64,000 nucleotides of DNA from Pseudomonas silvicola (GTDB lineage Bacteria; Pseudomonadota; Gammaproteobacteria; Pseudomonadales; Pseudomonadaceae): contig NZ_CP093280.1 in assembly GCF_026651855.1 (NCBI RefSeq), forward strand, positions 3,202,001 through 3,266,000, in the 5' to 3' direction. The position numbers and the translations under genes are program-made. Of this stretch, positions 51,501 through 60,932 are shown one piece after another; position 1 is the stretch's first letter; each line of letters starts with the position of its first letter. The notes below the pieces were generated by a model. It saw only the letters and a program-made list of their open reading frames with translations, had not been told where the DNA came from and searched no databases.

Positions 51501-52916
51501 TTGAACCACGTTCCTCTGAGCGGTACGTCTTGCGCCGTAACGGATTCAGTGCTCACACGTGCAGCTTCCAAAGTGAAGCGTCATGTCCTGCCGCTGTTTG
51601 TCATCATGTTCATCGTCAATTACATCGACCGAGTGAACATCGGCTTCGTGCGCAGCCACATGGAAACCGATCTGGGCATTGGCGCAGCCGCTTATGGCCT
51701 GGGTGCCGGCCTGTTTTTCGTCGGTTACGCGCTGTTCGAAGTGCCCTCCAACATGCTGCTGCAGCGCTTCGGCGCCCGCGCCTGGCTGACGCGGATCATG
51801 TTTACCTGGGGCGCGGCAGCGATGGCCATGGCCTTCGTGCGCGGCGAAACCAGCTTCTACGTGCTGCGTTTCATCCTTGGCGCCGCGGAGGCAGGCTTCT
51901 TCCCCGGCATCATTTATTACTTCACCCAATGGTTGCCTTCCAGCGAGCGTGGCAAGGCCATGGCGATCTTCCTCAGCGGCTCGGCAGTGGCGTCGGTGAT
52001 TTCCGGGCCCGTGTCCGGGGCGCTGCTGGGCATCAGCGGCGTCAGCCTGCACGGCTGGCAGTGGATGTTCCTGATCGAAGGTTTTGCCTCCATCGCGCTG
52101 TGCGGCTTCGTCTGGTTCTGGCTGCAATCACACCCCAGTCAGGCCAAATGGCTGACCGAAGAAGAGAAGGGCGCACTGATCAGTGCTGTGCAAGCGGAGC
52201 AAAAGGCCCGTGAGGCGGCGCAGGTGATCAAGCCGTCGATCTTCAAGCTTCTCGCCGACCGGCAGATTCTGCTGTTTTGCTTCATCTATTTCTCGGTCGC
52301 CCTGACCATCTACGGCGCGACGTTCTGGCTGCCGAGCATGATCAAGAAAATGGGCAGCATGAGCGACTTCGAAGTCGGCCTGTTCAACTCGATTCCGTGG
52401 ATCATTTCCATCGTCGCCATGTACGGCTTCGCCGCCCTGGCCGCGCGTTTCAAGCACCAGCAGGCGTGGGTCGCGGTGACCCTGGTGATCGCCGCGTGCG
52501 GGATGTTCATGTCCACCGTTGGCGGGCCGGTGTTTGCCTTTGTCGCCATCTGCTTTGCAGCGATCGGCTTCAAGGCGGCGTCGGCGTTGTTCTGGCCCAT
52601 TCCCCAAGGCTATCTGGATGCGCGCATCGCGGCGGCAGTGATTGCCCTGATCAACTCCATCGGCAACTTGGGCGGGTTCGTCGCGCCGACGGCCTTTGGG
52701 TTTCTGGAGCAGACCACCGGCTCGATTCAGGGCGGCATGTACGGCCTGGCGATCACCTCGCTGGTGGCTGCGGTGGTGATCTTCTTTGCTCGGACGACGC
52801 CCAAAGGAGAAGCTCCAAATACACCACGAACTCACCAAGGTCGCCCGCCGGTGAAAGAGTCGGTCTCACTGCGCGTCGCCAATGCCTCCAATTTTGCACC
52901 AAGCCTCAAACCCTGA
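51501..52916 (+). CDS. ACS-family MFS permease (glucarate/galactarate type)
   Basis: This 471-residue permease shows NYIDRVNIGFVRSHMETDLGIG, QRFGARAWLTRIMF and LGAAEAGFFPGIIYYFTQWLP. An ATG at 51483 has no ribosome-binding site, but a TTG at 51501 in the same frame has AGGGAG seven bases upstream, so I start there. It is followed by the glucarate-dehydratase-like gene and divergent from the LysR paralogue, so an aldarate is the likely cargo. Confidence 0.86.
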   Translation: MNHVPLSGTSCAVTDSVLTRAASKVKRHVLPLFVIMFIVNYIDRVNIGFVRSHMETDLGIGAAAYGLGAGLFFVGYALFEVPSNMLLQRFGARAWLTRIMFTWGAAAMAMAFVRGETSFYVLRFILGAAEAGFFPGIIYYFTQWLPSSERGKAMAIFLSGSAVASVISGPVSGALLGISGVSLHGWQWMFLIEGFASIALCGFVWFWLQSHPSQAKWLTEEEKGALISAVQAEQKAREAAQVIKPSIFKLLADRQILLFCFIYFSVALTIYGATFWLPSMIKKMGSMSDFEVGLFNSIPWIISIVAMYGFAALAARFKHQQAWVAVTLVIAACGMFMSTVGGPVFAFVAICFAAIGFKAASALFWPIPQGYLDARIAAAVIALINSIGNLGGFVAPTAFGFLEQTTGSIQGGMYGLAITSLVAAVVIFFARTTPKGEAPNTPRTHQGRPPVKESVSLRVANASNFAPSLKP

Positions 52917-52934
52917 TTGACCGGGAGAAGTCTT

Positions 52935-54209
52935 TTGAAAATCACACGCGTCACTGTCACCCCGATCGCGTTTCGCGACCCGCCGCTGCTTAACGCCAGT
53001 GGCATCCACGAACCCTTCGCCCTGCGTTCGATCATCGAGATTGAGAGCGACAACGGCTACATCGGCCTGGGTGAAAGCTACGGCGATGCCCCGGCGCTGG
53101 CGATCCAGCAGCAGGTGCAGAGCCAGTTGATCGGTATGGACCCGTTCAACCTCGCGCAGCTCAAGGCGGTGGTCAAAGCCACCGTTGCGGCGCACAAACC
53201 GGCGAGCATTGCCGGGGCCGAACTGGCGCCGGGTTCCCATGCGAGCAAGGCGGTGAGCAATGCCTATTCGGCATTCGAAGTGGCGTTTCTCGACCTGCAG
53301 GCGCGTTCGATGAACCTGCCTTTGGTGGATTTGCTCGGTGGCGCGGTGCGCGATCAAGTGCCATTCAGTGCGTACCTGTTTTTCAAGTACGCCCAACACG
53401 CCGATTCTCCGTATGCGCCGGACAGTTGGGGCGAGGCCTTGAGCGAGGAGCAGATCGTCGCCCAGGCGCGACGGATGATCGAAGCCTACGGTTTCAAGAG
53501 CATCAAGCTCAAGGCTGGCGCGCTGGCCCCTGAGCACGAAGTGTCGTGCATCAAGGCGCTGAAGAAGGCCTTTCCCGGTTACCCGCTGCGCATTGACCCG
53601 AATGGCAATTGGTCGCTGGAAACCTCCATTCGCATGGCCGAATTGCTCGGCGATGACCTGCAATATTACGAAGACCCGACCCCAGGCCTCGATGGCATGG
53701 CCGAGCTGCACAGACGCACCGGGCTGCCGCTGGCGACCAACATGGTGGTGACCGATTTCGACGAGTTCCGCCGCAGCGTGGCGCAGAACAGCGTGCAGAT
53801 CGTGCTGGCCGACCACCATTACTGGGGCGGCCTGCGCGACACCCAGGCGCTGGCGAAGATGTGCGAAACCTTCGGCCTGGGCGTGTCGATGCATTCCAAC
53901 TCGCACTTGGGCATCAGCCTGATGGCCATGGCCCACGTGGCGGCGGCGGTGCCGAATCTGGATTTTGCCTGCGACACGCATTACCCGTGGCAGGAACCGG
54001 ATGAAGAAGTGATCAAGGGCGGCAAACTGCCGATCGTCGATGGCTGCGTGAAGATCAGCCGCGATCCTGGGCTGGGGCTTGAACTGGACTATGACCAGCT
54101 GGGCAAGCTCAACGATCAGTACCTGACGTGCGGGATTCGCTCCAGGGATGACGTGAAACAGATGCAGAAATACAAACCGGACTGGAAGGCAGTGAAGCCA
54201 CGTTATTGA
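52935..54209 (+). CDS. Glucarate-dehydratase-like enolase-superfamily protein
   Basis: This 424-residue protein starts at a TTG (52935) with GGGAGA six bases upstream. GlucD-subgroup motifs: SIKLKAG (Lys pair), RIDPNGNW, YYEDPTPG, ATNMVVTD, ADHHYWGG and SMHSNSHLGISL (catalytic His). In E. coli GudD the matching strand is ADPHFW, so this is a GudD/GudX-like relative rather than a strict orthologue. It would convert an aldarate to a keto-deoxy-glucarate. Last gene before the AT-rich mobile element. Confidence 0.88.
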   Translation: MKITRVTVTPIAFRDPPLLNASGIHEPFALRSIIEIESDNGYIGLGESYGDAPALAIQQQVQSQLIGMDPFNLAQLKAVVKATVAAHKPASIAGAELAPGSHASKAVSNAYSAFEVAFLDLQARSMNLPLVDLLGGAVRDQVPFSAYLFFKYAQHADSPYAPDSWGEALSEEQIVAQARRMIEAYGFKSIKLKAGALAPEHEVSCIKALKKAFPGYPLRIDPNGNWSLETSIRMAELLGDDLQYYEDPTPGLDGMAELHRRTGLPLATNMVVTDFDEFRRSVAQNSVQIVLADHHYWGGLRDTQALAKMCETFGLGVSMHSNSHLGISLMAMAHVAAAVPNLDFACDTHYPWQEPDEEVIKGGKLPIVDGCVKISRDPGLGLELDYDQLGKLNDQYLTCGIRSRDDVKQMQKYKPDWKAVKPRY

Positions 54210-54373
54210 GCTACCAGACAGCCTGTCTGTGTGTGGCTGAGGAGCAACGTTCTCGCAGCCACACAAGTTGGGAATTCCGCAGACCCTATCGCGGAGTGAC
54301 AGGCACGAAGATTTCCATGTATCAAGTCAAGCCTGATTCAGGCTCGTCGAAATCCGATTGTACTTTCGCAACG

Positions 54374-55585
54374 TTAGGCAGGTGCTGGGCCAGTCATAGT
54401 CGCAGTGACTGGAATGGCTCCTCCTGTGTTCGCCCCATTGAACATGTCAGCATTTAGTCCCTCAGTAGGTACGTATTCGATATATAGTGCCTCTCTGCGC
54501 TTTTTTTCTATCTTTGATTCGAACGGAAAGCCAAATAGCATCGACAGGAACATGAGAATGGCCTCAATCATGGCGGCGATTTCTTGCTCGGATCGAGTTT
54601 GGGGTTGGAATTTGATATCAAAATTTCGGTGTTTTGATGTGAACTGGATGTAGAGGTAGCGTGGCCCAGATTGGAGTTGATGATCTTTATTTCTTTTTGA
54701 AGCCTCGATCTCAAGCGCGAGAATAGTTGTTGGGTCATAAAATATTCCTTCCTGAGAGATGAGTCGTTGAAATGTTAACCTTGAGCGCTTTAGCCTTCGG
54801 CCAGAGACAATAACTCCGTCCAACTCATAGGCGATGCCCGATGGCTGGCCGTCGGATCCTATTGACAGGTGGATGTAGACATGTTGTTGTCGCAAATATC
54901 GAACAAGGGTAAACATATCGCCTTGCTCTGAAACTGTTTTTTCGATCGCACCGGCGATCTTTGCAATCATCTTTGCTCTGAAGGGAATACTTCCATCACG
55001 GTCTGCCGCGATGACTTCCCCGTGGTTGTACGTCCTATTCCAAGTGTCAGTTGGTTGAGGTGCTTTAGATAAAGAAAAAAAGTCCTCGAGATTGCCTGCG
55101 GACTCCATGGATTTGTACCGTTCATTTTTGTCACTGACGATTGGAAAGCCATGAATTAAGCGGATGCGATTCGCGACAATGTGCACGTGTTGATGCTGCT
55201 TGTCTTGGTGCATCACAGCAATGTACTTGTTATCAGGGGTGAACCCGAGATCTGCCATGTATTTATGCACCGCATGCTCCCACTGAGTGACAGTAAGACT
55301 TTCTCCAGGGCGCAATGACAGCATCGCATGGAAGACGGGTTTGATTTTTCTGTCGGAGTCAATTGACATGCGTCGTAGCCCAGTGATCATGTCAAATTCC
55401 ATCACCATTTCATTAATGCTATTTTCAGTGCTTTGGCCGGACGTGTTCAGTGGGTCTGTCGATAGGCAGTTCATGGCAACTGTTACGATTCCGTCAATTT
55501 CATGGTCGTGTTTAGTGCTGCCGTAGATGTATCGGATTCGATTTCGAGTGGATCCTGATGACTTGGAAAATATTTTGCTGATCAT
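54374..55585 (-). CDS. Relaxase, MOBP-like mobilization nuclease
   Basis: This 403-residue protein has a candidate nucleophile Tyr in RIRYIYG (residues 16-22) and the metal motif MHQDKQHQHVHIVANR at 125-140 (His126, His131, His133, His135, Asn139), typical of MOBP-type relaxases that nick oriT. A hydrophobic stretch LMFLSMLFGFPF near the C-terminus is unusual. It overlaps the MobC-like gene by ATGA. No type IV secretion genes are in the window, so transfer would need a helper. Base composition is clearly lower in GC than the catabolic region. Confidence 0.87.
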   Translation of the reverse strand: MISKIFSKSSGSTRNRIRYIYGSTKHDHEIDGIVTVAMNCLSTDPLNTSGQSTENSINEMVMEFDMITGLRRMSIDSDRKIKPVFHAMLSLRPGESLTVTQWEHAVHKYMADLGFTPDNKYIAVMHQDKQHQHVHIVANRIRLIHGFPIVSDKNERYKSMESAGNLEDFFSLSKAPQPTDTWNRTYNHGEVIAADRDGSIPFRAKMIAKIAGAIEKTVSEQGDMFTLVRYLRQQHVYIHLSIGSDGQPSGIAYELDGVIVSGRRLKRSRLTFQRLISQEGIFYDPTTILALEIEASKRNKDHQLQSGPRYLYIQFTSKHRNFDIKFQPQTRSEQEIAAMIEAILMFLSMLFGFPFESKIEKKRREALYIEYVPTEGLNADMFNGANTGGAIPVTATMTGPAPA

Positions 55586-55860
55586 TGCACACCTCCCGCA
55601 TTGACAAGGGCGATGGTCCTGATTGTTGCGAGTAATTCGCTGATTGGAGCTCCTTTGCGGATCATCATTGCGAGCATGTCGAGCTCACGAGCGACCGTAA
55701 CGGTGTTTGCGTTGACCTTAGGCTTCAACTTGCCCTTAGCGACAAAGTCTCGGATGAAAGCTCCAGCGGTGTGATACCCAGCCTCGGCCATTCTCGATTC
55801 AAGTTTCGTTAAATCGGCGGCGCTAAGCCGGATAGTGATTCTGATCTCTTTCTTATCCAT
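55582..55860 (-). CDS. MobC-like ribbon-helix-helix mobilization accessory protein
   Basis: This 92-residue protein begins MDKKEIRITIRLSAADLTKLESRMAEAG, a ribbon-helix-helix start. The C-terminal half is the MobC-like helical part (ARELDMLAMMIRKGAPISELLATIRTIA). Such proteins bind oriT beside the relaxase. Translationally coupled to the relaxase. Confidence 0.8.
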   Translation of the reverse strand: MDKKEIRITIRLSAADLTKLESRMAEAGYHTAGAFIRDFVAKGKLKPKVNANTVTVARELDMLAMMIRKGAPISELLATIRTIALVNAGGVQ

Positions 55861-56410
55861 CTGGGTTCACCTTTTATTATTTTTGTTATGACAGGTCCAC
55901 GCAACACCCGCAGGGATGTGAGTAGCAACCAAATGTCTGACATAGACACAACTGGCCATTAGCAGCTTAAGTTTTAGTGTTGTCAGTGAGCGACGAGCGG
56001 ATCAATAGAAAAAGTCGAAATTATGAAAATATTTTTGTATAGGGCTACTGTCACTCCCCGTCAATAGCGATTGTTGCAGCTTCGCAAGGAAAGTGTGCGG
56101 TATTCACAAGCTGGCGGAGTGATCTCGCACTTGGGGTCTGCGGTTTCGCAGGACATTGATGTGGGTTTCGTAATAATTAACTCTGGTCACAATCGTGCAA
56201 TGCGACACTTTTTCTCCTACTGAGATCCTTGAGCCACGCGGGTTTGGCAGAACTGGATACATTCTTTTAGCAGCATTGAGGCCACTAGGCCGGCTGACCT
56301 CAATCGTCATTAGCGCAGTAGGCTAAAGCCTCGGAAGCCCCCGATGCTTTACAGCTCCGAGTTGCGCAAAACTGAAGACATCAAGGACAAAGCGTCTTTC
56401 AACCTGAAAA
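55861..56410. other. Non-coding region upstream of mobC, probable oriT location
   Basis: This 550-bp AT-rich stretch lies upstream of the mobC/relaxase pair, where oriT normally lies. Small inverted repeats are visible (TGTCT-GACAT-AGACA near 55942; ACA-CCC-GCA-GGG-A-TGT near 55905), but I cannot place a nick site. A 68-codon minus-strand frame at 56104-56310 has no ribosome-binding site and no recognisable family. Confidence 0.4.
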
Positions 56411-58396
56411 CTAGGATTCGAAACGAGGGGGTACGAGTTTCTCACCCTCCCGCCATTCCTCAGCCAGGGTAACGTTATCAATGCCTTCCCAAACCTCACT
56501 GCCTGCGTGGTCGAGAACGATGATCTGAAGGCGGCCTTTTGCACGGCTAACTCCTCTGGCAAGAACGCTAAACACTTTTCTTACGGCTTCGCGGTCTTCG
56601 TCGTCCAGAGCAGACTCATTCTCCACGCCGTCCTCATCGCGATGGGCGTTTCGTTTGGCGGTTTTCACTGGGAAATATACTTGGCTGGGTTGGTCGAAAA
56701 TCAGCAAATGTGGAACAGCGTGGTCTGTTTTCTTCAAAAAATAGAGTTGAAGCGCTAGCAGCATGGCGATGTGGTACGCCAACCAGTTAGCGCCGCTGCC
56801 GACCTCCCAAAGGAAATCATCCCGCCCGTCATGTTTGACCTTGATCGCCAAATCAGGAATTGAAAGTGTGATGCGGGCCTCGGCCCACTCGGCATCGAGA
56901 TGTGGAGTGATCAGCGCGCAGATCTTGCTGATGTCCTCGAGGATTTGGGCAGTTTTGAGTTTGACCGTTGCTTCTGAGACCTGCGGCTCCAAGGTTCTGA
57001 TGCGATCCTCGAGGGCTTTGACCCGCTCTGCCAACGCTGAGTCAGTGCGTGCCTCGATGTACGTTTTGATCGACTGGTGTAGGCTACCCAGGAAACGGTC
57101 GATCTCCGTAAGACGCAGAGCATGCTTTGCAGCGAGTTCGTCGCGAGCTTCCAGACCTTTGATCTCAACTTTTATGGCAGATAGCGTTTCACTGTCCTGG
57201 CGAATGAGTGTGCGAATTCGAACAATCTCGCTCTCGACCGATGCCGATACTTCAGGGGTTGAGCTTGCGACCTGTTCGATTTCAGCCAGAGCATTACACA
57301 GCTCTGCTAGTTGCGTTGACGGGCTCAGTGTCGGGAACGCCAAAGGATTTTGATCAGGATTGTTCTCGGCGAGTTCTTTGAGCCAGCTTGAGAGTGAAAG
57401 CCGTTGACCAATTTTCTCGAGAGATGATGAGTAGTGCGCGGCTTCTGATCTGATTTCCTTTAGGTCTTCCAGCTTTTGCTTTGCGGTAAAGATGTTTTCG
57501 CTGATAAGCGTTTCGCGCTCACGCAAAGCTTGTATAGATGCCGCAGACGATTCGATGCCAGCGGGAGTGACAACTGCATCGGCGGACGTTTTGTAGGCAA
57601 TCGTTTGAAGCTGGTCTAGCAAGAGGGGCCATTCGTCGTGGGGCTGTGCTTCGGGTTCAATCAGCCCGAACTCTCTGGAGCGATAGAACCAAACCTTTGC
57701 ATCCGCCTGCCAGCGCTTAGAAACCGCTTCAATCGCTAATAATTCGGTTTGGAGAATTTTGAGTTGTTTTCGTAGTTCCTTGAGCTCCCAGACAACCAGT
57801 AGGGACTTGGAGTCGATCGCTCCCAGGATGAACGGAAAAATACTTTTCAGCTTTTCGCGGTTTCCATAGCTATCTGCCTTGTAAAACAAAACGTCGGGAT
57901 TGGCCACGATATTCTGTGGCTGAAAACAGAGCGCCATCAAGTCGCGAAAACTAGGTCGGTTTTTGAAACCGAATTCTTCTGGTGAGTCACCATAGCCCAG
58001 ATTGGGGAGGCCTGAGAGCCTGTTTAGTACGTCCTTGACGTTCTCGCGATTGGTATTCTTGCAGTCAATCGCTTCAGGAATCTCGACGGATTGCCCTTCA
58101 ATGATGAACATATCGTCCGTGGATTTCTGATTTCCGGGCTCAGCTCTGGCGAGCAGCTTTTGGCCTTCCTCGGTGTCGATTAGGATTCCAAACCACTTGC
58201 ACGTTTTGCGTATGGTACCGACAGGAATGGCGCAGTGTTCAGAGCCAAGACAGTAATCAATGATGGGGATGACTGCTGACTTACCAGCTTTGGATGAACC
58301 GCTAATGATATTGACTTTGCCAGGGTTGAACTCAAGCTCTCTTGGAGCGCCGCCATTTTTGGGCCATAAGATTAGCTTACGAATTTGTAGTTTCAT
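56411..58396 (-). CDS. ABC-3C system ATPase (DUF3732)
   Basis: This 661-residue SMC/Rad50-like ABC ATPase has Walker A GSSKAGKS at 33-40, a long coiled-coil middle (roughly 180-480), a signature-like VGSGANWLAYHIA, Walker B LLIFDQPSQ and a switch His in IVLDHAGSE. DUF3732 proteins are the ATPases of three-component ABC (ABC-3C) conflict systems. The ATG at 58396 shares one base with the middle-component stop (TAATG). With the two upstream genes it forms a complete ABC-3C operon, probably anti-phage or anti-plasmid. Confidence 0.87.
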   Translation of the reverse strand: MKLQIRKLILWPKNGGAPRELEFNPGKVNIISGSSKAGKSAVIPIIDYCLGSEHCAIPVGTIRKTCKWFGILIDTEEGQKLLARAEPGNQKSTDDMFIIEGQSVEIPEAIDCKNTNRENVKDVLNRLSGLPNLGYGDSPEEFGFKNRPSFRDLMALCFQPQNIVANPDVLFYKADSYGNREKLKSIFPFILGAIDSKSLLVVWELKELRKQLKILQTELLAIEAVSKRWQADAKVWFYRSREFGLIEPEAQPHDEWPLLLDQLQTIAYKTSADAVVTPAGIESSAASIQALRERETLISENIFTAKQKLEDLKEIRSEAAHYSSSLEKIGQRLSLSSWLKELAENNPDQNPLAFPTLSPSTQLAELCNALAEIEQVASSTPEVSASVESEIVRIRTLIRQDSETLSAIKVEIKGLEARDELAAKHALRLTEIDRFLGSLHQSIKTYIEARTDSALAERVKALEDRIRTLEPQVSEATVKLKTAQILEDISKICALITPHLDAEWAEARITLSIPDLAIKVKHDGRDDFLWEVGSGANWLAYHIAMLLALQLYFLKKTDHAVPHLLIFDQPSQVYFPVKTAKRNAHRDEDGVENESALDDEDREAVRKVFSVLARGVSRAKGRLQIIVLDHAGSEVWEGIDNVTLAEEWREGEKLVPPRFES

Positions 58397-58890
58397 TATA
58401 GCTTTATCCTTAAAATGGCTTGTACTTCTTGTAGGGTTAACGTTTTGCACCACTGACCCAGTTTTTCGGCAGACCTCAGCATCGTCTTTATTTTATCTTC
58501 AACTTCTGAGGGGGCTTTCCTTCGCAAGCTTTCAACCTCTGCAGTTCCTGTGTTTAAAGAAATAATACCGCACTGAATACCTATGGAGATCGAAGCCAGG
58601 CTAACGCTTTTAAGTTTGAGCATTCGACTCTGTATTCCATAGAGGACCTCTTGCTGTGCTTTAAACTTGCCAGCAAATACGCGCAAACCTGAGGAGGGCA
58701 AGGTTGTGTTCGCTGCATCTCGAAGCTGTTCATGATACAAAATGGGGAGGACGATGAAGAGTAGCGGCATGCTAGGCAGCATGCCTTGACCCCTCGGGGC
58801 AAAACCTTCGGTGAATCTCCAGATTAACGTCGCACCTAGTGCAGGGTTTTGCATTAAGTAAATTTCATCCAGATCCTGATTCGGGCGCAT
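58396..58890 (-). CDS. ABC-3C system middle component
   Basis: This 164-residue helical protein matches the middle-component family by pattern: N-terminal IYLMQNPALGATLIWRFTEGF, LPLLFIVLPILYH, then a helical region ending KLGQWCKTLTLQEVQAILRIKL. The ATG at 58890 has GGAAG six bases upstream. Its task is thought to be coupling of the ATPase to the third subunit; no enzymatic motif is visible. Confidence 0.8.
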   Translation of the reverse strand: MRPNQDLDEIYLMQNPALGATLIWRFTEGFAPRGQGMLPSMPLLFIVLPILYHEQLRDAANTTLPSSGLRVFAGKFKAQQEVLYGIQSRMLKLKSVSLASISIGIQCGIISLNTGTAEVESLRRKAPSEVEDKIKTMLRSAEKLGQWCKTLTLQEVQAILRIKL

Positions 58891-58931
58891 CACCACTTCC
58901 GTGCGTTGTTGTTTGTATGACGTTATTTATA

Positions 58932-60104
58932 TTATGGGTTGTTGATAAATTTTTTCTTTAACAGTGCCTTGTACAAAGGATGCCATCCTATCGTTTGTTT
59001 GTCAGCCAAGTCATGAAATGTTCCGCGCGAGATATAGTCCGGGGTATCTTTCCCATTTATCTTGGGTTTGAGCGTTTGGCATCGGAGGAATAAGGACTCG
59101 CCTTTTTCAACCGGGGTCAGTTCCAAAGCAGAGCCTTTGATGTCTAGATAACTACTTTTCCAGAATTTTTCTAGATCATCCACAAAGTCTTCGAACTGAG
59201 ACTCGACGATGAAGCCCGCTTCGCCCCATCGAGTCTTACCCGTCTTCGAGCGCATAAAGTCGGCCATCGCCTTGAGCTTTTCTCTCTGTCCAGCCTCGAT
59301 CAGATCAAGCTGATGCATCATTACAGGGTGATTCGAGAGGTTGGCCTCGACTTCTGAAGATGCCGGCCTAGGGACAGAGTATGTTAGTAAATAGTCGTAT
59401 GACAGTTTCGAGCAATAGGTTGACAACCAGTCAGAGAAAGCATTTTTCTCAATACAAGCTGGTTTACTCGCGCCAATCAGCTCATCCGATCTGAGTTTCA
59501 CCCAGCCGATGACCGCGCTGCAAACGTCGTCCAGCGCCACCTCTGCGACCGTGTTACGGAGCATGTCCTTGATAGGTTTTACAGGGTCACTATCCCCACA
59601 CTCATACGAAAACCTGACAATTAACTCAGCAAGTTTTTCTTGGTCATAATCGAGAAATTTGCTGATGTACGGCTTGCAGCCTGATGGTTTTTCTTTTTTG
59701 TATGCCTTTCGAATCTCTTTTACGGCATTGAGCGCTAAGGCGTGGGTGTGTGCATACTTCAGTGAATCAGCATTTTCTCCCGATTTCTGTTGGACGACAT
59801 ACAAGTGAAACTGAGCCCGCGCCAAATCGATATGGCCTGCTTCGACTGCATCGATCCAGTTGGAAAAGGTCTTCCACAGGTCTACAGACCAATCAGAGAT
59901 AGGATTGGTGACCAGCCCACTTTTGGCCTGCTCAACCTTGCTCTGAGCGTCCGGATGCACGACGCTTGTGTCATCTAGAACTTCAAGGGCAACCACGGAG
60001 CCCGCGGGAGCCAGGAGTAGATGAAGGCACTGTCGCGTTGGCTGAATTGAAAAACCGTAGTACTGACCAGGTGCAGATTTCGGATTGAATGGAGGGTTTT
60101 GCAT
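58932..60104 (-). CDS. ABC-3C third component with putative nuclease-like N-terminal domain
   Basis: This 390-residue protein has a likely start at ATG 60104 with GGAAGAG upstream (a TTG at 60176 is weaker). Residues ~10-90 read QYYGFSIQ..., LEVLDD (40-45), VEQAKS (57-62) and SVDLWKTFSNW (73-83). This resembles the restriction-endonuclease-like N-termini of DUF4297/Cap4-type effectors, with a possible D-QxK active site. The C-terminal ~150 residues (FIVESQFEDFVDDLEKFWKS) would be the ABC-3C C-terminal domain. Nuclease assignment is inference from motifs only. Confidence 0.7.
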   Translation of the reverse strand: MQNPPFNPKSAPGQYYGFSIQPTRQCLHLLLAPAGSVVALEVLDDTSVVHPDAQSKVEQAKSGLVTNPISDWSVDLWKTFSNWIDAVEAGHIDLARAQFHLYVVQQKSGENADSLKYAHTHALALNAVKEIRKAYKKEKPSGCKPYISKFLDYDQEKLAELIVRFSYECGDSDPVKPIKDMLRNTVAEVALDDVCSAVIGWVKLRSDELIGASKPACIEKNAFSDWLSTYCSKLSYDYLLTYSVPRPASSEVEANLSNHPVMMHQLDLIEAGQREKLKAMADFMRSKTGKTRWGEAGFIVESQFEDFVDDLEKFWKSSYLDIKGSALELTPVEKGESLFLRCQTLKPKINGKDTPDYISRGTFHDLADKQTIGWHPLYKALLKKKFINNP

Positions 60105-60932
60105 GCCTCTGTGCTCTTCCTTGGCGAGTGGTGCTCCGCCCACGGAACTCTTCAGCTCGTTGATAGGACGTGTCAATGAGCTGGATGATATCAGATAGCT
60201 ATTTTTTTGGGGCAGTTGCTATCTGCTTGCTTGTCGCGATTCCGAATGGCTAAGAAATTTCGAATTTTGAATCGAAGCATTTCTAGGGGCGGCCACGTCA
60301 GTAACGCCACGGATCTGCATCTTCTTTAGGAGGTTTCCTACAATCGTACTGCGTAAACGCGGCGCAGCGACGGCTGGGAAAGCATTGTTACCGTCCTGTG
60401 GGGCCTCAGCGCTGGGCAATGACTCAACGACGAAACGACGAAACGACTAACGAAACTATCGACGCTTCGGTTTTTGATCGCTGGCGTAAGTTGAGTGGTT
60501 GTCGTTTTCAAAATCTGGTTGAGCGGGCAGGGCGGGTCGATATTGATCCCGCGCAGATTTTTGATTCCGTGACAGCTGGCGCTCCCTGCACGGTTGCACC
60601 GGATTAACTGCCAGCTTGAGTGTAGGGGGCTTAGGTCCCCGCGCATAAACTGCTTTGAACTTGGATGGGGGCGTGCTCAGGTAGGTTCTCTCCTAAGAAA
60701 TTACGCGTCGATCTGGCTCATCCGGGGAGGCCGTTTGCCGCCCTTGCTCGTGCGTTAAGGGTATGCACGTGGGCAGGTGTAGGCATATCGCATCAGTGAT
60801 ACCGAACGACTGATAATGTCGGGGGAAGTAATGATAAGGAATAAACACTGAAAATGAGGATGGTTTCATGTCCGCAGACCAATCGAAGCTCGTGGGTGTG
60901 CGGCCATGGGACTAGGTTTGAGAAGGGGCTGG
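60105..60932. other. Non-coding stretch between the ABC-3C operon and alpA
   Basis: This 828-bp region should hold the ABC-3C promoter (minus strand). Several short frames of 60-100 codons overlap on both strands near 60219-60646, but none has a ribosome-binding site or family likeness. A tandem repeat is at 60425-60456. Confidence 0.4.
60425..60456 (+). repeat. Short tandem repeats CGACGAAA
   Basis: ACGACGAA is repeated twice at an 8-base period, then in degenerate form as ACGACTAACGAA. Iteron-like arrays in mobile elements can bind recombination or replication proteins. Function unknown. Confidence 0.45.

Noticed and set aside
52866-54266. 466-codon open frame opposite the glucarate-type dehydratase
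   Set aside because: Antisense to a gene with strong enolase motifs; His/Arg/Gln-rich, no ribosome-binding site.
54210-54373. Left attachment site next to the composition boundary
   Set aside because: No stretch matching the tRNA-Pro 3' end could be found there, so no boundary is claimed.
60338-60646. 102-codon and 69-codon overlapping frames as element genes
   Set aside because: They lie on opposite strands over the same bases, without ribosome-binding sites or recognisable domains.
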